Shown here: positions 1 through 9,051 of the stretch, piece after piece
Numbering within the stretch: position 1 is the stretch's first letter
How the letters are laid out: every line of letters begins with the position of its first letter
DNA from: Brevundimonas bullata
GTDB lineage: Bacteria > Pseudomonadota > Alphaproteobacteria > Caulobacterales > Caulobacteraceae
Assembly: GCF_014207965.1 (NCBI RefSeq)
Contig: NZ_JACHLM010000002.1
Location: 434,001 to 498,000 of the forward strand
DNA length: 64,000 nt
Direction of reading: 5' to 3'
The notes under the pieces: model-generated
The model's database searches: none
What the model was told of the DNA's origin: nothing
The model's input: only the letters and a program-made list of their open reading frames with translations
Translations under genes and position numbers: made by a program

Positions 1-1178
1 TCGACGTGCGCGCCGAAGAGATCGTGCGTCTGCGCTCCACCACGCCTGCGACGCTGTTCGGCTCGGGCAAGGTCGAGGAACTGGCCGCCCTGATCCGCGC
101 CGCGGACGCCGAGGCTGTCGTCATCGACGACGACCTGTCGCCGGTGCAGCAGCGCAATCTGGAAAAGGCGTGGGAGGTGAAGGTCATCGACCGCACCGGC
201 CTGATCCTTGAAATCTTCGGCCGCCGTGCGCGGACCAAGGAAGGCCGGCTGCAGGTCGAACTGGCCCGGCTGGATTACGAACGGTCGCGTCTGGTCCGCA
301 CCTGGACCCACCTGGAGCGCCAGCGCGGCGGCACCGGCTCGACCGGCGGTCCCGGCGAAACCCAGATCGAACTGGACCGACGCCTGATCGCCGACCGCAT
401 CGTGCGCCTGAAGGCCGAATTGGAAGAGGTGCGCCGCACGCGCGGTCTGCACCGCAAGGCCCGCAAGAAGGTCCCGTTCCCGTCGGTGGCGCTGGTCGGT
501 TACACCAACGCTGGCAAGTCGACGCTGTTCAATCGGCTGACGGGGTCCGAGGTCTTCGCCAAGGACCTGCTGTTCGCCACCCTGGACACGACCCAGCGCA
601 CGATTCGATTGCCGCAGGGGCGCCCGGCCATCATCGCCGACACCGTGGGCTTCATCTCCGATCTGCCGCACGAACTGGTCGAGAGCTTCCGCGCCACGCT
701 GGAAGAGGTGGGCGAGGCCGACCTGATCCTGCACGTCCGCGACATCGCCTCGACCGACAGCGACGCCCAGGCCAAGGACGTCGAGGCGGTGCTGGAGCAG
801 ATCCCGACGCCAGAGGGCAAGACACGCCGCGTTCTGGAAGTCTGGAACAAGATCGATCTGCTGGACGCTGACGTGCGCGAAGCGGTTACGGGCCAGGCCG
901 AGCGTCTGGCGCGCGAGGGCAAGGCGGTCGCCGTCTCGGCCTGGACAGGCGAAGGCATAGAACCCCTGCGCGAGACCATCGCCGCCCTGATCGACGATGA
1001 TCCCGAGACGCGCCTGACGCTGCAACCGGACCAGGGCGAAGCCCTGGCCTGGCTGTACGAGAACGGTCGTGTCACCTTCCGCGATACCGACGCCGACGGC
1101 CTGACGCATATGGTGGTGCGACTGCATCCCTCGGCTCTGGGACGCCTGGAGCGCCTCTACCCGGACATCATCGACTAG
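1..1178 (+). CDS. hflX: GTPase HflX (5' end outside the window)
   Basis: HflX is a ribosome-associated GTPase that splits or rescues stalled 70S ribosomes. The visible 390+ residues hold the N-terminal HflX domain with its glycine-rich linker (RGGTGSTGGPGETQ, about residue 107), then the G domain: G1 GYTNAGKST near residue 165, G3 DTVGF near 213 and G4 NKID near 282. The reading frame is open to the left edge, so the first in-frame GTG at base 6 is not the real start; the family is usually about 430 residues. The stop is followed after 4 nt by the antiporter gene. Identity is secure; only the N-terminus is missing. Confidence 0.95.
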   Translation, partial: DVRAEEIVRLRSTTPATLFGSGKVEELAALIRAADAEAVVIDDDLSPVQQRNLEKAWEVKVIDRTGLILEIFGRRARTKEGRLQVELARLDYERSRLVRTWTHLERQRGGTGSTGGPGETQIELDRRLIADRIVRLKAELEEVRRTRGLHRKARKKVPFPSVALVGYTNAGKSTLFNRLTGSEVFAKDLLFATLDTTQRTIRLPQGRPAIIADTVGFISDLPHELVESFRATLEEVGEADLILHVRDIASTDSDAQAKDVEAVLEQIPTPEGKTRRVLEVWNKIDLLDADVREAVTGQAERLAREGKAVAVSAWTGEGIEPLRETIAALIDDDPETRLTLQPDQGEALAWLYENGRVTFRDTDADGLTHMVVRLHPSALGRLERLYPDIID

Positions 1179-1182
1179 TCCC

Positions 1183-2811
1183 ATGCACCTGATCGAGACC
1201 ATCCTCTTCCTGCTTCTGGCCGTGGTGGTCTCGGGCTGGGTGGCGCGGATGACGCGGATCGCCCTGCCTCTGGTGCAGATCGGTCTTGGCGCGGGCGTGG
1301 TGCTGATCACCGGGCAATCGGTCGATCTGAAGCCCGATATCTTTTTCCTGCTGTTCCTGCCGCCCCTGCTGTTCGTGGACGGCTGGCGCATTCCCAACGA
1401 GGCCTTGTTCCGCGACCGGGTGGTGATTCTGGAGCTGGCGCTGGGGCTGGTGATCTTCACTGTCCTGGGGCTGGGCTTCCTGATCCACTGGATGATTCCC
1501 TCCATGCCGCTGGCGGTGGCCTTCGCCTTGGCGGCCATCCTGTCGCCGACCGATCCCATCGCAGTGTCGGCCGTTGCGGCCCGGGCGCCGATCCCCAAGC
1601 GCCTGATGCATATCCTCGAGGGCGAATCGCTGCTCAACGATGCGACTGGCCTGACCTGCATGCGCATCGCCGTGGTCGCGGCCACGACCGGGGCGTTTTC
1701 CCTGACCAATGCGGTCGGGACCTTCGCCTGGCTGGCCGTCTCAGGGATCGCGGTTGGGGTTGTCGTGACCCTGGCCATCGGCCTGCTCAAGGGCTGGATC
1801 AGCCGCCGCTGGGGCGAGGACGTCGGCGGTCAGATCCTGATCAGCCTCCTGATCCCTTTCGCGGCCTATCTGGCCGCCGAAGCGGTGCATGGATCGGGCA
1901 TTCTGGCGGCCGTCGCCGCGGGTGTGACCATGAGCTTCACCGAGCGCAGCGGCATGGCCCAGGCGGCCACCCGCATCCGCCGGGCCGTGGTCTGGGACAC
2001 GGTGCAGTTCGTCGCCAACGGCCTGATCTTCGTCATCCTGGGCGAACAGATGCCGTCGATCATGGCGCGCGCCGCCGAGGTCATCCAGACGACCCAGCAC
2101 AAAGAGGTCTGGTGGCTGGCGGTCTATGTCTTCGCCATCGTCGCCGCGCTGGCGGCGCTGCGCTTCGTCTGGGTGTGGACCTCACTGAAACTGACCCTTT
2201 ATCGCAAGCGGGGGCCGAACGCGCCGGCCAAGGTCGGGCTGAGGTTGGTGGCCGTCATGTCGCTGGCCGGGGTGCGCGGGGCCATCACCCTCGCCGGCAT
2301 CCTGACCCTGCCTTTCGTCCTGAGCGACGGCACGCCCATGCCCGCTCGCAACCTGGCCATCTTCCTGGCGGCGGGGGTGATCATTGTTTCGCTGGTGCTG
2401 GCGACTATCGCCCTGCCGCGTTTGCTCAAGAACGTCGAGCTGCCGCCCGAGCCGTCGCACCTCGAGGAAGAAGACCGTTCGCGCGTGGCGGCGGCTACGG
2501 CGGCTCTGCGCGCCATCGAGGACCGTCAACACGCCATGGCCGAGGGCAAGTCGGACCCCGACCTCTACGCCGAGACCGCTACACGGCTGATGGAGGTCTA
2601 TCGCCGCCGCATCGAGAGCCGCAGCCACAGCGAGGGCGATGATCTGGTCCGCACCCAGCGCGGCGACGAGATCGAGCGCCAGCTGCGCCTGGCGGGCCTT
2701 GCCGCCGAGCGCGACGAACTGGTCCGTCTGGGCCGGCAACGTCTGGTGGACGAAGAAACCGCGCGCCGGCTGATCCGCGAGATCGACCTTCAGGAACTGC
2801 GCTACGTGTGA
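1183..2811 (+). CDS. Na+/H+ antiporter, CPA1/NhaP type
   Basis: Inner-membrane cation/proton antiporter of 542 residues. It has about a dozen hydrophobic segments over the first 410 residues and a charged cytoplasmic tail. The family ion-binding motif is visible as LSPTDPIAVS (about residue 120), with a later ND pair in GESLLNDATG. The tail (from about residue 420) is rich in Arg/Glu helices, as in bacterial NhaP/YjcE-like proteins. It starts 4 nt after hflX, so the two may be cotranscribed. The transported ion (Na+, K+ or both) cannot be told from sequence. Confidence 0.88.
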   Translation: MHLIETILFLLLAVVVSGWVARMTRIALPLVQIGLGAGVVLITGQSVDLKPDIFFLLFLPPLLFVDGWRIPNEALFRDRVVILELALGLVIFTVLGLGFLIHWMIPSMPLAVAFALAAILSPTDPIAVSAVAARAPIPKRLMHILEGESLLNDATGLTCMRIAVVAATTGAFSLTNAVGTFAWLAVSGIAVGVVVTLAIGLLKGWISRRWGEDVGGQILISLLIPFAAYLAAEAVHGSGILAAVAAGVTMSFTERSGMAQAATRIRRAVVWDTVQFVANGLIFVILGEQMPSIMARAAEVIQTTQHKEVWWLAVYVFAIVAALAALRFVWVWTSLKLTLYRKRGPNAPAKVGLRLVAVMSLAGVRGAITLAGILTLPFVLSDGTPMPARNLAIFLAAGVIIVSLVLATIALPRLLKNVELPPEPSHLEEEDRSRVAAATAALRAIEDRQHAMAEGKSDPDLYAETATRLMEVYRRRIESRSHSEGDDLVRTQRGDEIERQLRLAGLAAERDELVRLGRQRLVDEETARRLIREIDLQELRYV

Positions 2812-2819
2812 GCGCTCGA

Positions 2820-3470
2820 TCAGGCGTCCAGGATGGCGCTGATCTTCGCATAGTCGTCGACGACATGGTGGGCCCCGGCGTCTCGCAGACGCTCGCCGTC
2901 CCCGTTGCGCATATGACCGCCTGCGCAGAGCCCGACCACGGTCATCCCGGCGGCGACGCCCGCGGTCACGCCGCTGAGGCTGTCCTCGATCACCAGGGCT
3001 CTGGCGGGATCGACGCGCATCTCGGCGGCGGCGTGCAGGAACAGGTCCGGGTGAGGCTTGCCGCGCGTGACGTGGACGGTCGCGCTGAAGACCAAGGCGT
3101 CGAATGTCGATGCAAGGCCGAAGCGGCTCAGCCCCATCTTGATCCAGTCCAGCGGGCTTGAAGAGGCGATGCACCGGCGCTCGTTTCGCGACCTCATGAA
3201 CTCAAGCGCTCCCGTGACCGGGGCGAGCTCCAGCGGCGCGCGGGCGTGACAGCGCCGTGTCCACTCGGCGTGCAGCCCCTCGGGGCAGGGGCCGAACCGC
3301 GCCTCGATCAGGGCGAGGCAATCCAGCCACCGCTTGCCCACATAGGTCGCCAGGGCCTCGTCCAGCGTGGTCGGCATCCCGACTTCCGTCAGCAGGTTCG
3401 CAAGGATGGCGTTGTTCAGCAGCTCGCTGTCGGCGACGACGCCGTCATAGTCGAAGATGATGAGGTCGAA
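2820..3470 (-). CDS. HAD-family phosphatase (start codon unclear)
   Basis: Haloacid dehalogenase-like hydrolase of the beta-phosphoglucomutase/phosphatase type, a soluble phosphomonoesterase. Motif I (FDYDGVVADSE) is encoded at about 3437-3470. Later motifs are SSSPLDW (motif II Ser/Thr), GKPHPD (Lys, motif III) and VIEDSLSG (motif IV). The first ATG in frame is at 3377, but starting there would delete the catalytic aspartates. From 3377 back to the mazG stop and on into mazG there is no in-frame ATG, GTG or TTG. The listed start is the first residue of the conserved domain, not a proven start codon. The gene follows mazG directly on the same strand. The substrate is unknown. Confidence 0.7.
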   Translation of the reverse strand, partial: FDLIIFDYDGVVADSELLNNAILANLLTEVGMPTTLDEALATYVGKRWLDCLALIEARFGPCPEGLHAEWTRRCHARAPLELAPVTGALEFMRSRNERRCIASSSPLDWIKMGLSRFGLASTFDALVFSATVHVTRGKPHPDLFLHAAAEMRVDPARALVIEDSLSGVTAGVAAGMTVVGLCAGGHMRNGDGERLRDAGAHHVVDDYAKISAILDA

Positions 3471-3480
3471 CGTCGCAGGA

Positions 3481-4269
3481 TCAGCCCTTCTCCGCTGCCT
3501 TGGCGGCGTCCCAAAGGGCGTCCATTTCGGCCAGATCCGACTGTTCCGGGGTGCGACCGTCCCTGGCCAGCTCGGCTTCGATGAAGCTGAAGCGGCGCAC
3601 GAACTTGGCGTTGGCGGCGCGCAGGGCGTCTTCGGGTTCGACCTCCAGCTTGCGGGCCAGGTTGGCGACGACGAACAGCAGGTCGCCCAGTTCCTCGCGC
3701 GCCTTTTCCTTGTCGCCGGCGGCGATCTCCACGCGCAGTTCCTCGACCTCTTCGGCCAGCTTGTCGAAGACCTCGTCGGTCGAGGGCCAGTCGAAACCGA
3801 CGCGACCCGCGCGCTTGGTCAGCTTGGCGGCGCGGGTCAGGGCGGGCAGGCCGACCGGAACATCGTCCAGCACGCCGTGTTGCGCCTTGGCCTGACGCTC
3901 GGCGGCCTTGATGTCCTCCCAGCGCGCCTTCTGGGCCGAGCCGCTGGGCTTGGCGGCTTCCTCGCCGAAGACGTGAGGGTGGCGGCGGACCAGTTTGTCG
4001 GCCATGGCGTCGGCCACGTCGTCAAAGGCGAAGTGCCCGGCCTCCTCAGCCATGCGGGCGTGGAAGACGACCTGGAACAGCAGGTCGCCCAGTTCGACCT
4101 TCAACTCCTCCATGTCGGCGCGCTCTATGGCGTCGGCGACCTCGTAGGCTTCCTCGATCGTATAGGGGGCGATGGTCGCGAAGGTCTGCTCGACGTCCCA
4201 GGGGCAACCGCCGTTCGGATCGCGCAGGCGAACCATGATCTCTTTCAGGCGGTCGACGGAGTGGGTCAT
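3481..4269 (-). CDS. mazG: Nucleoside triphosphate pyrophosphohydrolase MazG
   Basis: Hydrolyses NTPs and dNTPs to the monophosphate and pyrophosphate, a housecleaning activity that also affects (p)ppGpp levels. At 262 residues it matches the two-domain MazG length. Both MazG repeats are present: EEAYEVADAIE with a following ELGDLLFQVVFHARMA, then EEVEELRVEI with ELGDLLFVVANLAR. The acidic EExxE and ExxD sets that bind Mg2+ are intact in both. The ATG directly abuts the stop codon of the upstream MFS gene (TGA-ATG), so translation is probably coupled. The HAD gene follows. Confidence 0.94.
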   Translation of the reverse strand: MTHSVDRLKEIMVRLRDPNGGCPWDVEQTFATIAPYTIEEAYEVADAIERADMEELKVELGDLLFQVVFHARMAEEAGHFAFDDVADAMADKLVRRHPHVFGEEAAKPSGSAQKARWEDIKAAERQAKAQHGVLDDVPVGLPALTRAAKLTKRAGRVGFDWPSTDEVFDKLAEEVEELRVEIAAGDKEKAREELGDLLFVVANLARKLEVEPEDALRAANAKFVRRFSFIEAELARDGRTPEQSDLAEMDALWDAAKAAEKG

Positions 4270-5649
4270 TCAGGCGGTCCCGGCGTCGCGCAGCGCAAGC
4301 GCCTCGCGGATTTCATCGTGGCGCTTAGGCGTCAGGGGATAGCCCTTCAATACCCAGGCGGTGGCGGCCAATAGCAGGCCGGGCACGGCGATGAACAGGA
4401 CTTGCAGGATCAGCAGCGAGAACTCGCTGTTGCCCTCCGGTCCCGGCAGGGCCTTGAACCCTGCCAGCGGCAGCAGGGCGTAGGGCAGCAGGGCGAAGAC
4501 GTGACCCAGCTTGGTCGTCGCCGACAGGATGGAGAACATCAGGCCGGTGCGGTCCACGCCCGTTTCCAGCCGCACCTCGTCGCCTGCATCGGCCATCATG
4601 GCGCGCAGCAGGAACAGGCCCGCCGCATAGGGCAGGCCGGCGATGAACATGGCCGTCGCCGTCAGGGCGAAGTTGCCGCCGGGAACCAGGGTCGCGCCGA
4701 CATAGAAGACCGAGAAGATCAGGCTGGCGACGGCCAGAGCCCTGTCCTTGCCGATCCTGGTCGCCAACCAGGCCCAGATCGGCGCCCCGACTAGTCCAGC
4801 CATGAAATAGATCAGCATGAACAGGCCGGCCTGGCTGTGGTCGTAGCCCTTGATCTGGCCGAAGAAGAAGAACAGCAGCGAGCCGGTGATGCCCGGCGCA
4901 ATGCCCAGAAGCAGGTCGGCGATCAGCAGCTTGCGCACCGTTTTCATGCGGAATAGCGCCAGATAGGCCTTGGGGCCGCCATGAGGCGGGGCACCGACAT
5001 TGACCGGCTCGGGCACGGCGATCATGGCCAGGCCGATGGTGACAGGCAGGGCGATCAGGATGGCCCAGCCCATGATCCGCACGCCGTCGGCATAGTCGCC
5101 GATGCCCGACTTCACCACCACGGTCGGCAGGATCAGGATCAGGATGACGCCGATGATGTTGAACACCTGCCACCAGCCATAGACGCGGCTTCGCTGGTCA
5201 TACTGGGGCGCCAGAACCGCCGCCCAGCCGAGCTGGCCCAGGGTGCCGATCGAGAAGCCGAGGTAGAGAACCAGCAGCCAGGCGAACAGATAGGCGGGCC
5301 CGGCGCCGGGCTGGACCAGGACGAACATCATCAGTGCCGACAGCATCAGGATCGGTGTCGAGACCGCCATCCACGGACGATAGCGGCCGAACCGCGTCTT
5401 GGTCTTGTCCATGCCCCAGCCGATGAAGGGATCGAACAGGATGTCGATCACCCGCACCGCCATGAAGACGGCGGCCACCATGCCCATCTCCATCCCGACA
5501 TGGGTGGCGTAGAACTCGGGCAGGGTGACGGGCAGGGCCACGCCGAACGCCGCCAGCGGCAGGCACGGCCCTGAAAAGGCGGCCAGAACAGCATTGGAAC
5601 GGCGAGGCGCGTCAGCGGCGGCGACAGATGACATCAGGCGTCCGAACAT
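4270..5649 (-). CDS. MFS transporter, GPH/MelB-like
   Basis: Inner-membrane secondary carrier of 459 residues with 12 predicted membrane spans. The loop DPFIGWGMDKTKTRFGRYRPW (about residues 72-92) is the sodium:galactoside/GPH-type signature, in which the Asp pair and Arg are characteristic. Relatives move glycosides or sugar conjugates with Na+ or H+; the actual substrate is unknown. It lies directly upstream of mazG with no gap between stop and start. Its 5' end is divergent from the M15 peptidase gene, with about 100 bp between the two starts. Confidence 0.82.
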   Translation of the reverse strand: MFGRLMSSVAAADAPRRSNAVLAAFSGPCLPLAAFGVALPVTLPEFYATHVGMEMGMVAAVFMAVRVIDILFDPFIGWGMDKTKTRFGRYRPWMAVSTPILMLSALMMFVLVQPGAGPAYLFAWLLVLYLGFSIGTLGQLGWAAVLAPQYDQRSRVYGWWQVFNIIGVILILILPTVVVKSGIGDYADGVRIMGWAILIALPVTIGLAMIAVPEPVNVGAPPHGGPKAYLALFRMKTVRKLLIADLLLGIAPGITGSLLFFFFGQIKGYDHSQAGLFMLIYFMAGLVGAPIWAWLATRIGKDRALAVASLIFSVFYVGATLVPGGNFALTATAMFIAGLPYAAGLFLLRAMMADAGDEVRLETGVDRTGLMFSILSATTKLGHVFALLPYALLPLAGFKALPGPEGNSEFSLLILQVLFIAVPGLLLAATAWVLKGYPLTPKRHDEIREALALRDAGTA

Positions 5650-5746
5650 GGTCGGCCTGAGTCGGCCGCAGCGTCACCATGCCGGTTTTCGACGAACAGG
5701 CGAAGACGCCCTTGCGGTTCCCGGCAAGCTGAGGCCTGCTGGCGCC

Positions 5747-6610
5747 ATGTCAGTGCGATTTGCGATCCTTGCTGCAGTGTTTCTTGCAACGCTCGTCGGC
5801 GCCGGAGCGGCGAAGGCCGACGCCCAGATTTGTGATCGGCCCACTAACGCCTGGGACAATGCGGCTCAGGCCAACGGGATTTCACTCTATACCCTGGAAT
5901 GGTCGCCGTTCGGGGCGCCGGAATGGGGATGGGAGACCTATACGCCCCTGATCCAGCGCGAGATCGGGTCGCCGTGTGATCCGGCGTCACCGGCCTTCGC
6001 CGAGGCCCTGGCCGGGTTTCAGGCGCGCTATGGCCTGATGGCGACGGGTCAGTTCGACCAGCCGACCTTCCAGGTGTTTCGCGGCCTGTGGCAGGAACGG
6101 CGCCCCTTCGTCATGGCGCGGGTGAGGGGGGAATGCCCCGAGCCGCCGCCTATCAACATGCTGGGCTACCTCTCGCCGCAGGAGGAACACGCCGAACGGA
6201 TGACCCGCCTGCTGCGCCGCGACGTGCTGGAAGCCTATCGTCGCATGGCCGCCGCCGCTCGCGCCGAGGTGCCGGCCATCGCTGCTGACCCGGAACTGAT
6301 GCAGATCTTTTCCGGCTTCCGCGACCCGGAAGCCGACGCCGCCCGTTGCGCTGCGCAAGGCAATTGCGATGGCCTTCGTCGGGCGGTCTGTTCGCCGCAT
6401 CGGACGGGAACCGCGATCGACATTCACGTCGGTCATGTCGCCGGCATGGGGGTGGATTCCACCGACCCGATGAGCCGTCGCCATATGGCCCAGGGACCGG
6501 CCTATCGCTGGCTGGTGGCCAATGCTGCGCGGTTCGGCTTCACTCCCTATGTTTTCGAGCCTTGGCACTGGGAATGGACTGGCGATGATACGGCCGCTGG
6601 CGGACGGTGA
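5747..6610 (+). CDS. M15 family peptidase, VanY/DD-carboxypeptidase-like
   Basis: Predicted periplasmic zinc peptidase acting on peptidoglycan stem peptides. The ATG at 5747 is chosen because it begins a clear signal peptide (MSVRFAILAAVFLATLVGAG, cleavage after an Ala-rich stretch); the upstream frame has no such signal. A peptidoglycan-binding-like segment (ALAGFQARYGLMATGQFDQPT) lies near residue 85. The M15 zinc ligands are visible as SPHRTGTAID near residue 220 and EPWHWEW at the C-terminus. The mature enzyme is about 265 residues. The next gene overlaps its end by 26 nt. Confidence 0.85.
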   Translation: MSVRFAILAAVFLATLVGAGAAKADAQICDRPTNAWDNAAQANGISLYTLEWSPFGAPEWGWETYTPLIQREIGSPCDPASPAFAEALAGFQARYGLMATGQFDQPTFQVFRGLWQERRPFVMARVRGECPEPPPINMLGYLSPQEEHAERMTRLLRRDVLEAYRRMAAAARAEVPAIAADPELMQIFSGFRDPEADAARCAAQGNCDGLRRAVCSPHRTGTAIDIHVGHVAGMGVDSTDPMSRRHMAQGPAYRWLVANAARFGFTPYVFEPWHWEWTGDDTAAGGR

Positions 6611-7052
6611 GGCGGCGCTGGCCCGCGAGGTCTTCGGCGCGGCCCTGAGGCTGGACGACATCCGCTTCCTGGCCTCGCCCTGGCCGTTCGACCGGGCCTT
6701 TGTGCCGGGGCGCTGGTTCGGACGCGACTGGATCGTCTGGCCGAAGAAGACGCTGGAGCCCGACTTGTCGCGCGCGCCTCTACGGACCCAGGCCGTCTTC
6801 ATTCATGAACTGGTCCATGTCTGGCAGGCCCAGAACGGTCTGAACCTGCTGTTGAGCAAGCTAAGGGCGGGCGACGGCCCCGCCGCCTACGCCTATCCGC
6901 TGGACGACCTGTGCGACTGGGGCGGGCTGAACATCGAGCAGCAGGCCATGGTGGTCGAGCACCGCTTTATCCTGTCGCGCGGCGGGCGGGCGCCCGCGAC
7001 GCAGGCCTTCTACGACCGGGTCTGCCCCTTGGCGCGCCGCATGGAAATTTGA
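6585..7052 (+). CDS. Small HELVH-motif protein (Vgr-related type)
   Basis: A 155-residue soluble protein with no signal peptide. It carries [10 protein letters not shown] near residue 70, a HExxH-type zinc-binding helix as found in small metalloprotease-like domains. Similar proteins are often labelled vgr-related or eCIS-core-like in alphaproteobacteria; that label reflects homology to a domain and not a T6SS role, and no T6SS genes are nearby. The start at 6585 overlaps the end of the M15 peptidase gene by 26 nt, which suggests coupled translation. Function is unknown; peptidase activity is an inference from the motif alone. Confidence 0.6.
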   Translation: MIRPLADGEAALAREVFGAALRLDDIRFLASPWPFDRAFVPGRWFGRDWIVWPKKTLEPDLSRAPLRTQAVFIHELVHVWQAQNGLNLLLSKLRAGDGPAAYAYPLDDLCDWGGLNIEQQAMVVEHRFILSRGGRAPATQAFYDRVCPLARRMEI

Positions 7053-7140
7053 CCGCCGGGGCTTGCGGCGCCGCAACATCGCGTTAAATCAGACACTGAT
7101 GCAGTTGCTTTTGTATCAGTCAGATTTAGCGGAGCGTTTG

Positions 7141-7743
7141 ATGCCCAAGATTCTCGTCCTCTATCACTCGACCTATGGCCACATCGAGCAGATGGCCGAA
7201 GCCGTCGCTGAAGGCGCGCGTCGTGTGGACGGCGCCGTGGTGGACATCAAGCGGGTGCCGGAAACGGTGCCGACGGAATTGGCGCAGAAGTCGGGCTACA
7301 AGCTGGATCAGGCCGCGCCCATCGCCGCTGTGGATGAACTGGCCGACTACGACGCCATCATCATTGGGGCCGGCACGCGGTTCGGCACGGCCGCCTCGCA
7401 AATGCGCGCTTTCCTGGATCAGACCGGCGGCCTGTGGTTCACCGGCAAGCTGATCGGCAAGGTCGGCGGCGCCTTCACGGCATCCGCCACCCAGCACGGC
7501 GGTCAGGAAACCACCTTCAGCGGCCTGCACAACTTCTTCCTGCATCAAGGCATGGTCGTCGCCGGTCTGCCCTACAGCTTCCAGGGGCAGATGAACATGG
7601 ACGAGATCACCGGCGGATCGCCCTATGGCGCGACCACCCTGACCAAGGGCGACGGCTCGCGCATGCCCAGCGACAATGAACTGGACGGCGCCCGCTATCA
7701 GGGTCAGCATATCGCTGAAATCGCCAAGAAGCTGCACGGTTAA
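7141..7743 (+). CDS. wrbA: NAD(P)H:quinone oxidoreductase WrbA
   Basis: FMN-dependent two-electron quinone reductase of the flavodoxin-like WrbA family, cytosolic and protective against semiquinone stress. The FMN phosphate loop [12 protein letters not shown] begins at residue 8, and [21 protein letters not shown] and the family tail [17 protein letters not shown] are intact. At 200 residues the length is normal. The ATG at 7141 is preferred over an earlier frame start at 7063 because the conserved [11 protein letters not shown] begins there. The dioxygenase gene starts 5 nt after its stop. Confidence 0.95.
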   Translation: MPKILVLYHSTYGHIEQMAEAVAEGARRVDGAVVDIKRVPETVPTELAQKSGYKLDQAAPIAAVDELADYDAIIIGAGTRFGTAASQMRAFLDQTGGLWFTGKLIGKVGGAFTASATQHGGQETTFSGLHNFFLHQGMVVAGLPYSFQGQMNMDEITGGSPYGATTLTKGDGSRMPSDNELDGARYQGQHIAEIAKKLHG

Positions 7744-7747
7744 GATC

Positions 7748-8503
7748 ATGCGCCAGCCCGCTGTCTTCTTTGGCCACGGTTCTCCGATGAACGCCCTGGG
7801 CGGTCCCTATGCGGACGCCTGGCGCGCGCTGGGAGAAGAGATCGGCAAGCCCAAGGGCGTGGTCATGGTCTCGGCCCACTGGGAGACGCGCGGACTGGGT
7901 GTGACGGCGCAGGAGCAGCCGGAAACTATCCATGATTTCGGCGGCTTCCCGCCCGAGCTTCACGCCATGCAGTATCCCGCGCCCGGATCGCCTTCGCTGG
8001 CGTCCCGGGTGGCGGAACTGACGGGCGCGCAAGCGACGACTCAATGGGGACTGGATCACGGCACCTGGTCGGTTCTGGCTCACGTCTGGCCTGAGGCAGA
8101 TGTGCCGATTGTGCAGCTGTCGCTGGATCGTAACCTCGACGCGCGGGGGCACTATCAGCTGGCGAAGAAGCTGCGCCCGCTGCGGGACGAAGGCGTCCTC
8201 ATCGCCGGGTCGGGCGACTTCGTGCACAATCTGCGGACGTGGAAACGGGCAGGCGGCGAGCCCTACGACTGGGCCGTCGATTTCAACGAGGCGGTGAAGC
8301 GCGCCTTCCTCGCCGGGGACCACGACGCCCTGATCGACTGGGTGCATCTGGCCGAACAGGCTCAGCTCAGCGTGCCGACCGACGAGCACTATCTGCCGCT
8401 GCTCTACGTCGCGGCCCAGCAGGCGCCGGGCGAGGCGGTCAGCTTCTTTACCGACGCCATCGAAGGCGGTTCGATCTCGATGACCGGCGCCCGGATCGGC
8501 TGA
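7748..8503 (+). CDS. DODA-type extradiol aromatic ring-opening dioxygenase
   Basis: Member of the class III extradiol dioxygenase (LigB-like) family related to E. coli YgiD/DOPA 4,5-dioxygenase, 251 residues. Metal-binding histidines are visible in FGHGSPMNAL (about residue 9), SAHWETRG (about 43), DHGTWS and GDFVHNL. The ATG at 7748 gives the conserved N-terminus MRQPAVFFGHGSP. It follows wrbA by 5 nt, so a quinone reductase and an aromatic ring dioxygenase appear to be cotranscribed. The physiological catechol is unknown. Confidence 0.87.
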   Translation: MRQPAVFFGHGSPMNALGGPYADAWRALGEEIGKPKGVVMVSAHWETRGLGVTAQEQPETIHDFGGFPPELHAMQYPAPGSPSLASRVAELTGAQATTQWGLDHGTWSVLAHVWPEADVPIVQLSLDRNLDARGHYQLAKKLRPLRDEGVLIAGSGDFVHNLRTWKRAGGEPYDWAVDFNEAVKRAFLAGDHDALIDWVHLAEQAQLSVPTDEHYLPLLYVAAQQAPGEAVSFFTDAIEGGSISMTGARIG

Positions 8504-8523
8504 TCCAGGCGCCGATCTGATCG

Positions 8524-8943
8524 TCAGCGGCGACGACCGCCGCGCATCATGTTGTCCAGGGCGATCGGACCGGGACCCGCGAAGAAGAGATACAGGAAGA
8601 CGAAGCAGTAGAGCGCCGCCAGCTCGCCCCCATTGTTGATCGGATAGGGGCTCTGCGGCGCATGCACCATCCAGTAGGCCACAGCGGTGAAGCCGGACAG
8701 GATGAAGGCGGTCGGGCGGCTGAACAGACCCAGCACGATCAGGACGCCGCCGACCAGTTCGATCGGCCCGGACCAGCCGGCCAGCGTGGACAGGCTGGAG
8801 ACGTCAAAGCCGCCGTCCTGGCCGCCGGGCGGGAAGCCCAGGATCTTCTGCGCGCCATGCTGCAGGATCAGCAGACCGGCCACGATCCGCAGAATGCTCT
8901 GGAAGCGCGGAGCCCAGGCCGAAAGAGACGTTGAACTCGCCAT
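8524..8943 (-). CDS. DoxX family membrane protein
   Basis: Small inner-membrane protein of 139 residues with four hydrophobic segments and the DoxX signatures LRIVAGLLILQHGAQK and GPIELVGGVLIVLGLFSRPTAF. DoxX-like proteins are linked to redox and thiosulfate or oxidative-stress functions, but the role of this subgroup is not established. The ATG at 8943 is chosen over 8964 because homology-like sequence starts at MASSTSLS. It is convergent with the dioxygenase gene, with 20 bp between the stops. Confidence 0.85.
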   Translation of the reverse strand: MASSTSLSAWAPRFQSILRIVAGLLILQHGAQKILGFPPGGQDGGFDVSSLSTLAGWSGPIELVGGVLIVLGLFSRPTAFILSGFTAVAYWMVHAPQSPYPINNGGELAALYCFVFLYLFFAGPGPIALDNMMRGGRRR

Positions 8944-9051
8944 TCGTTTTTTCCTCCCGATCACGCCTGTCCGTCAGGTCCAGGGACTGGACCGACGCAG
9001 CGCGCAAAGGCGGAGGTTAGGCCAAGCTGTGCGCTCTGCAAGCCGTCCTGA

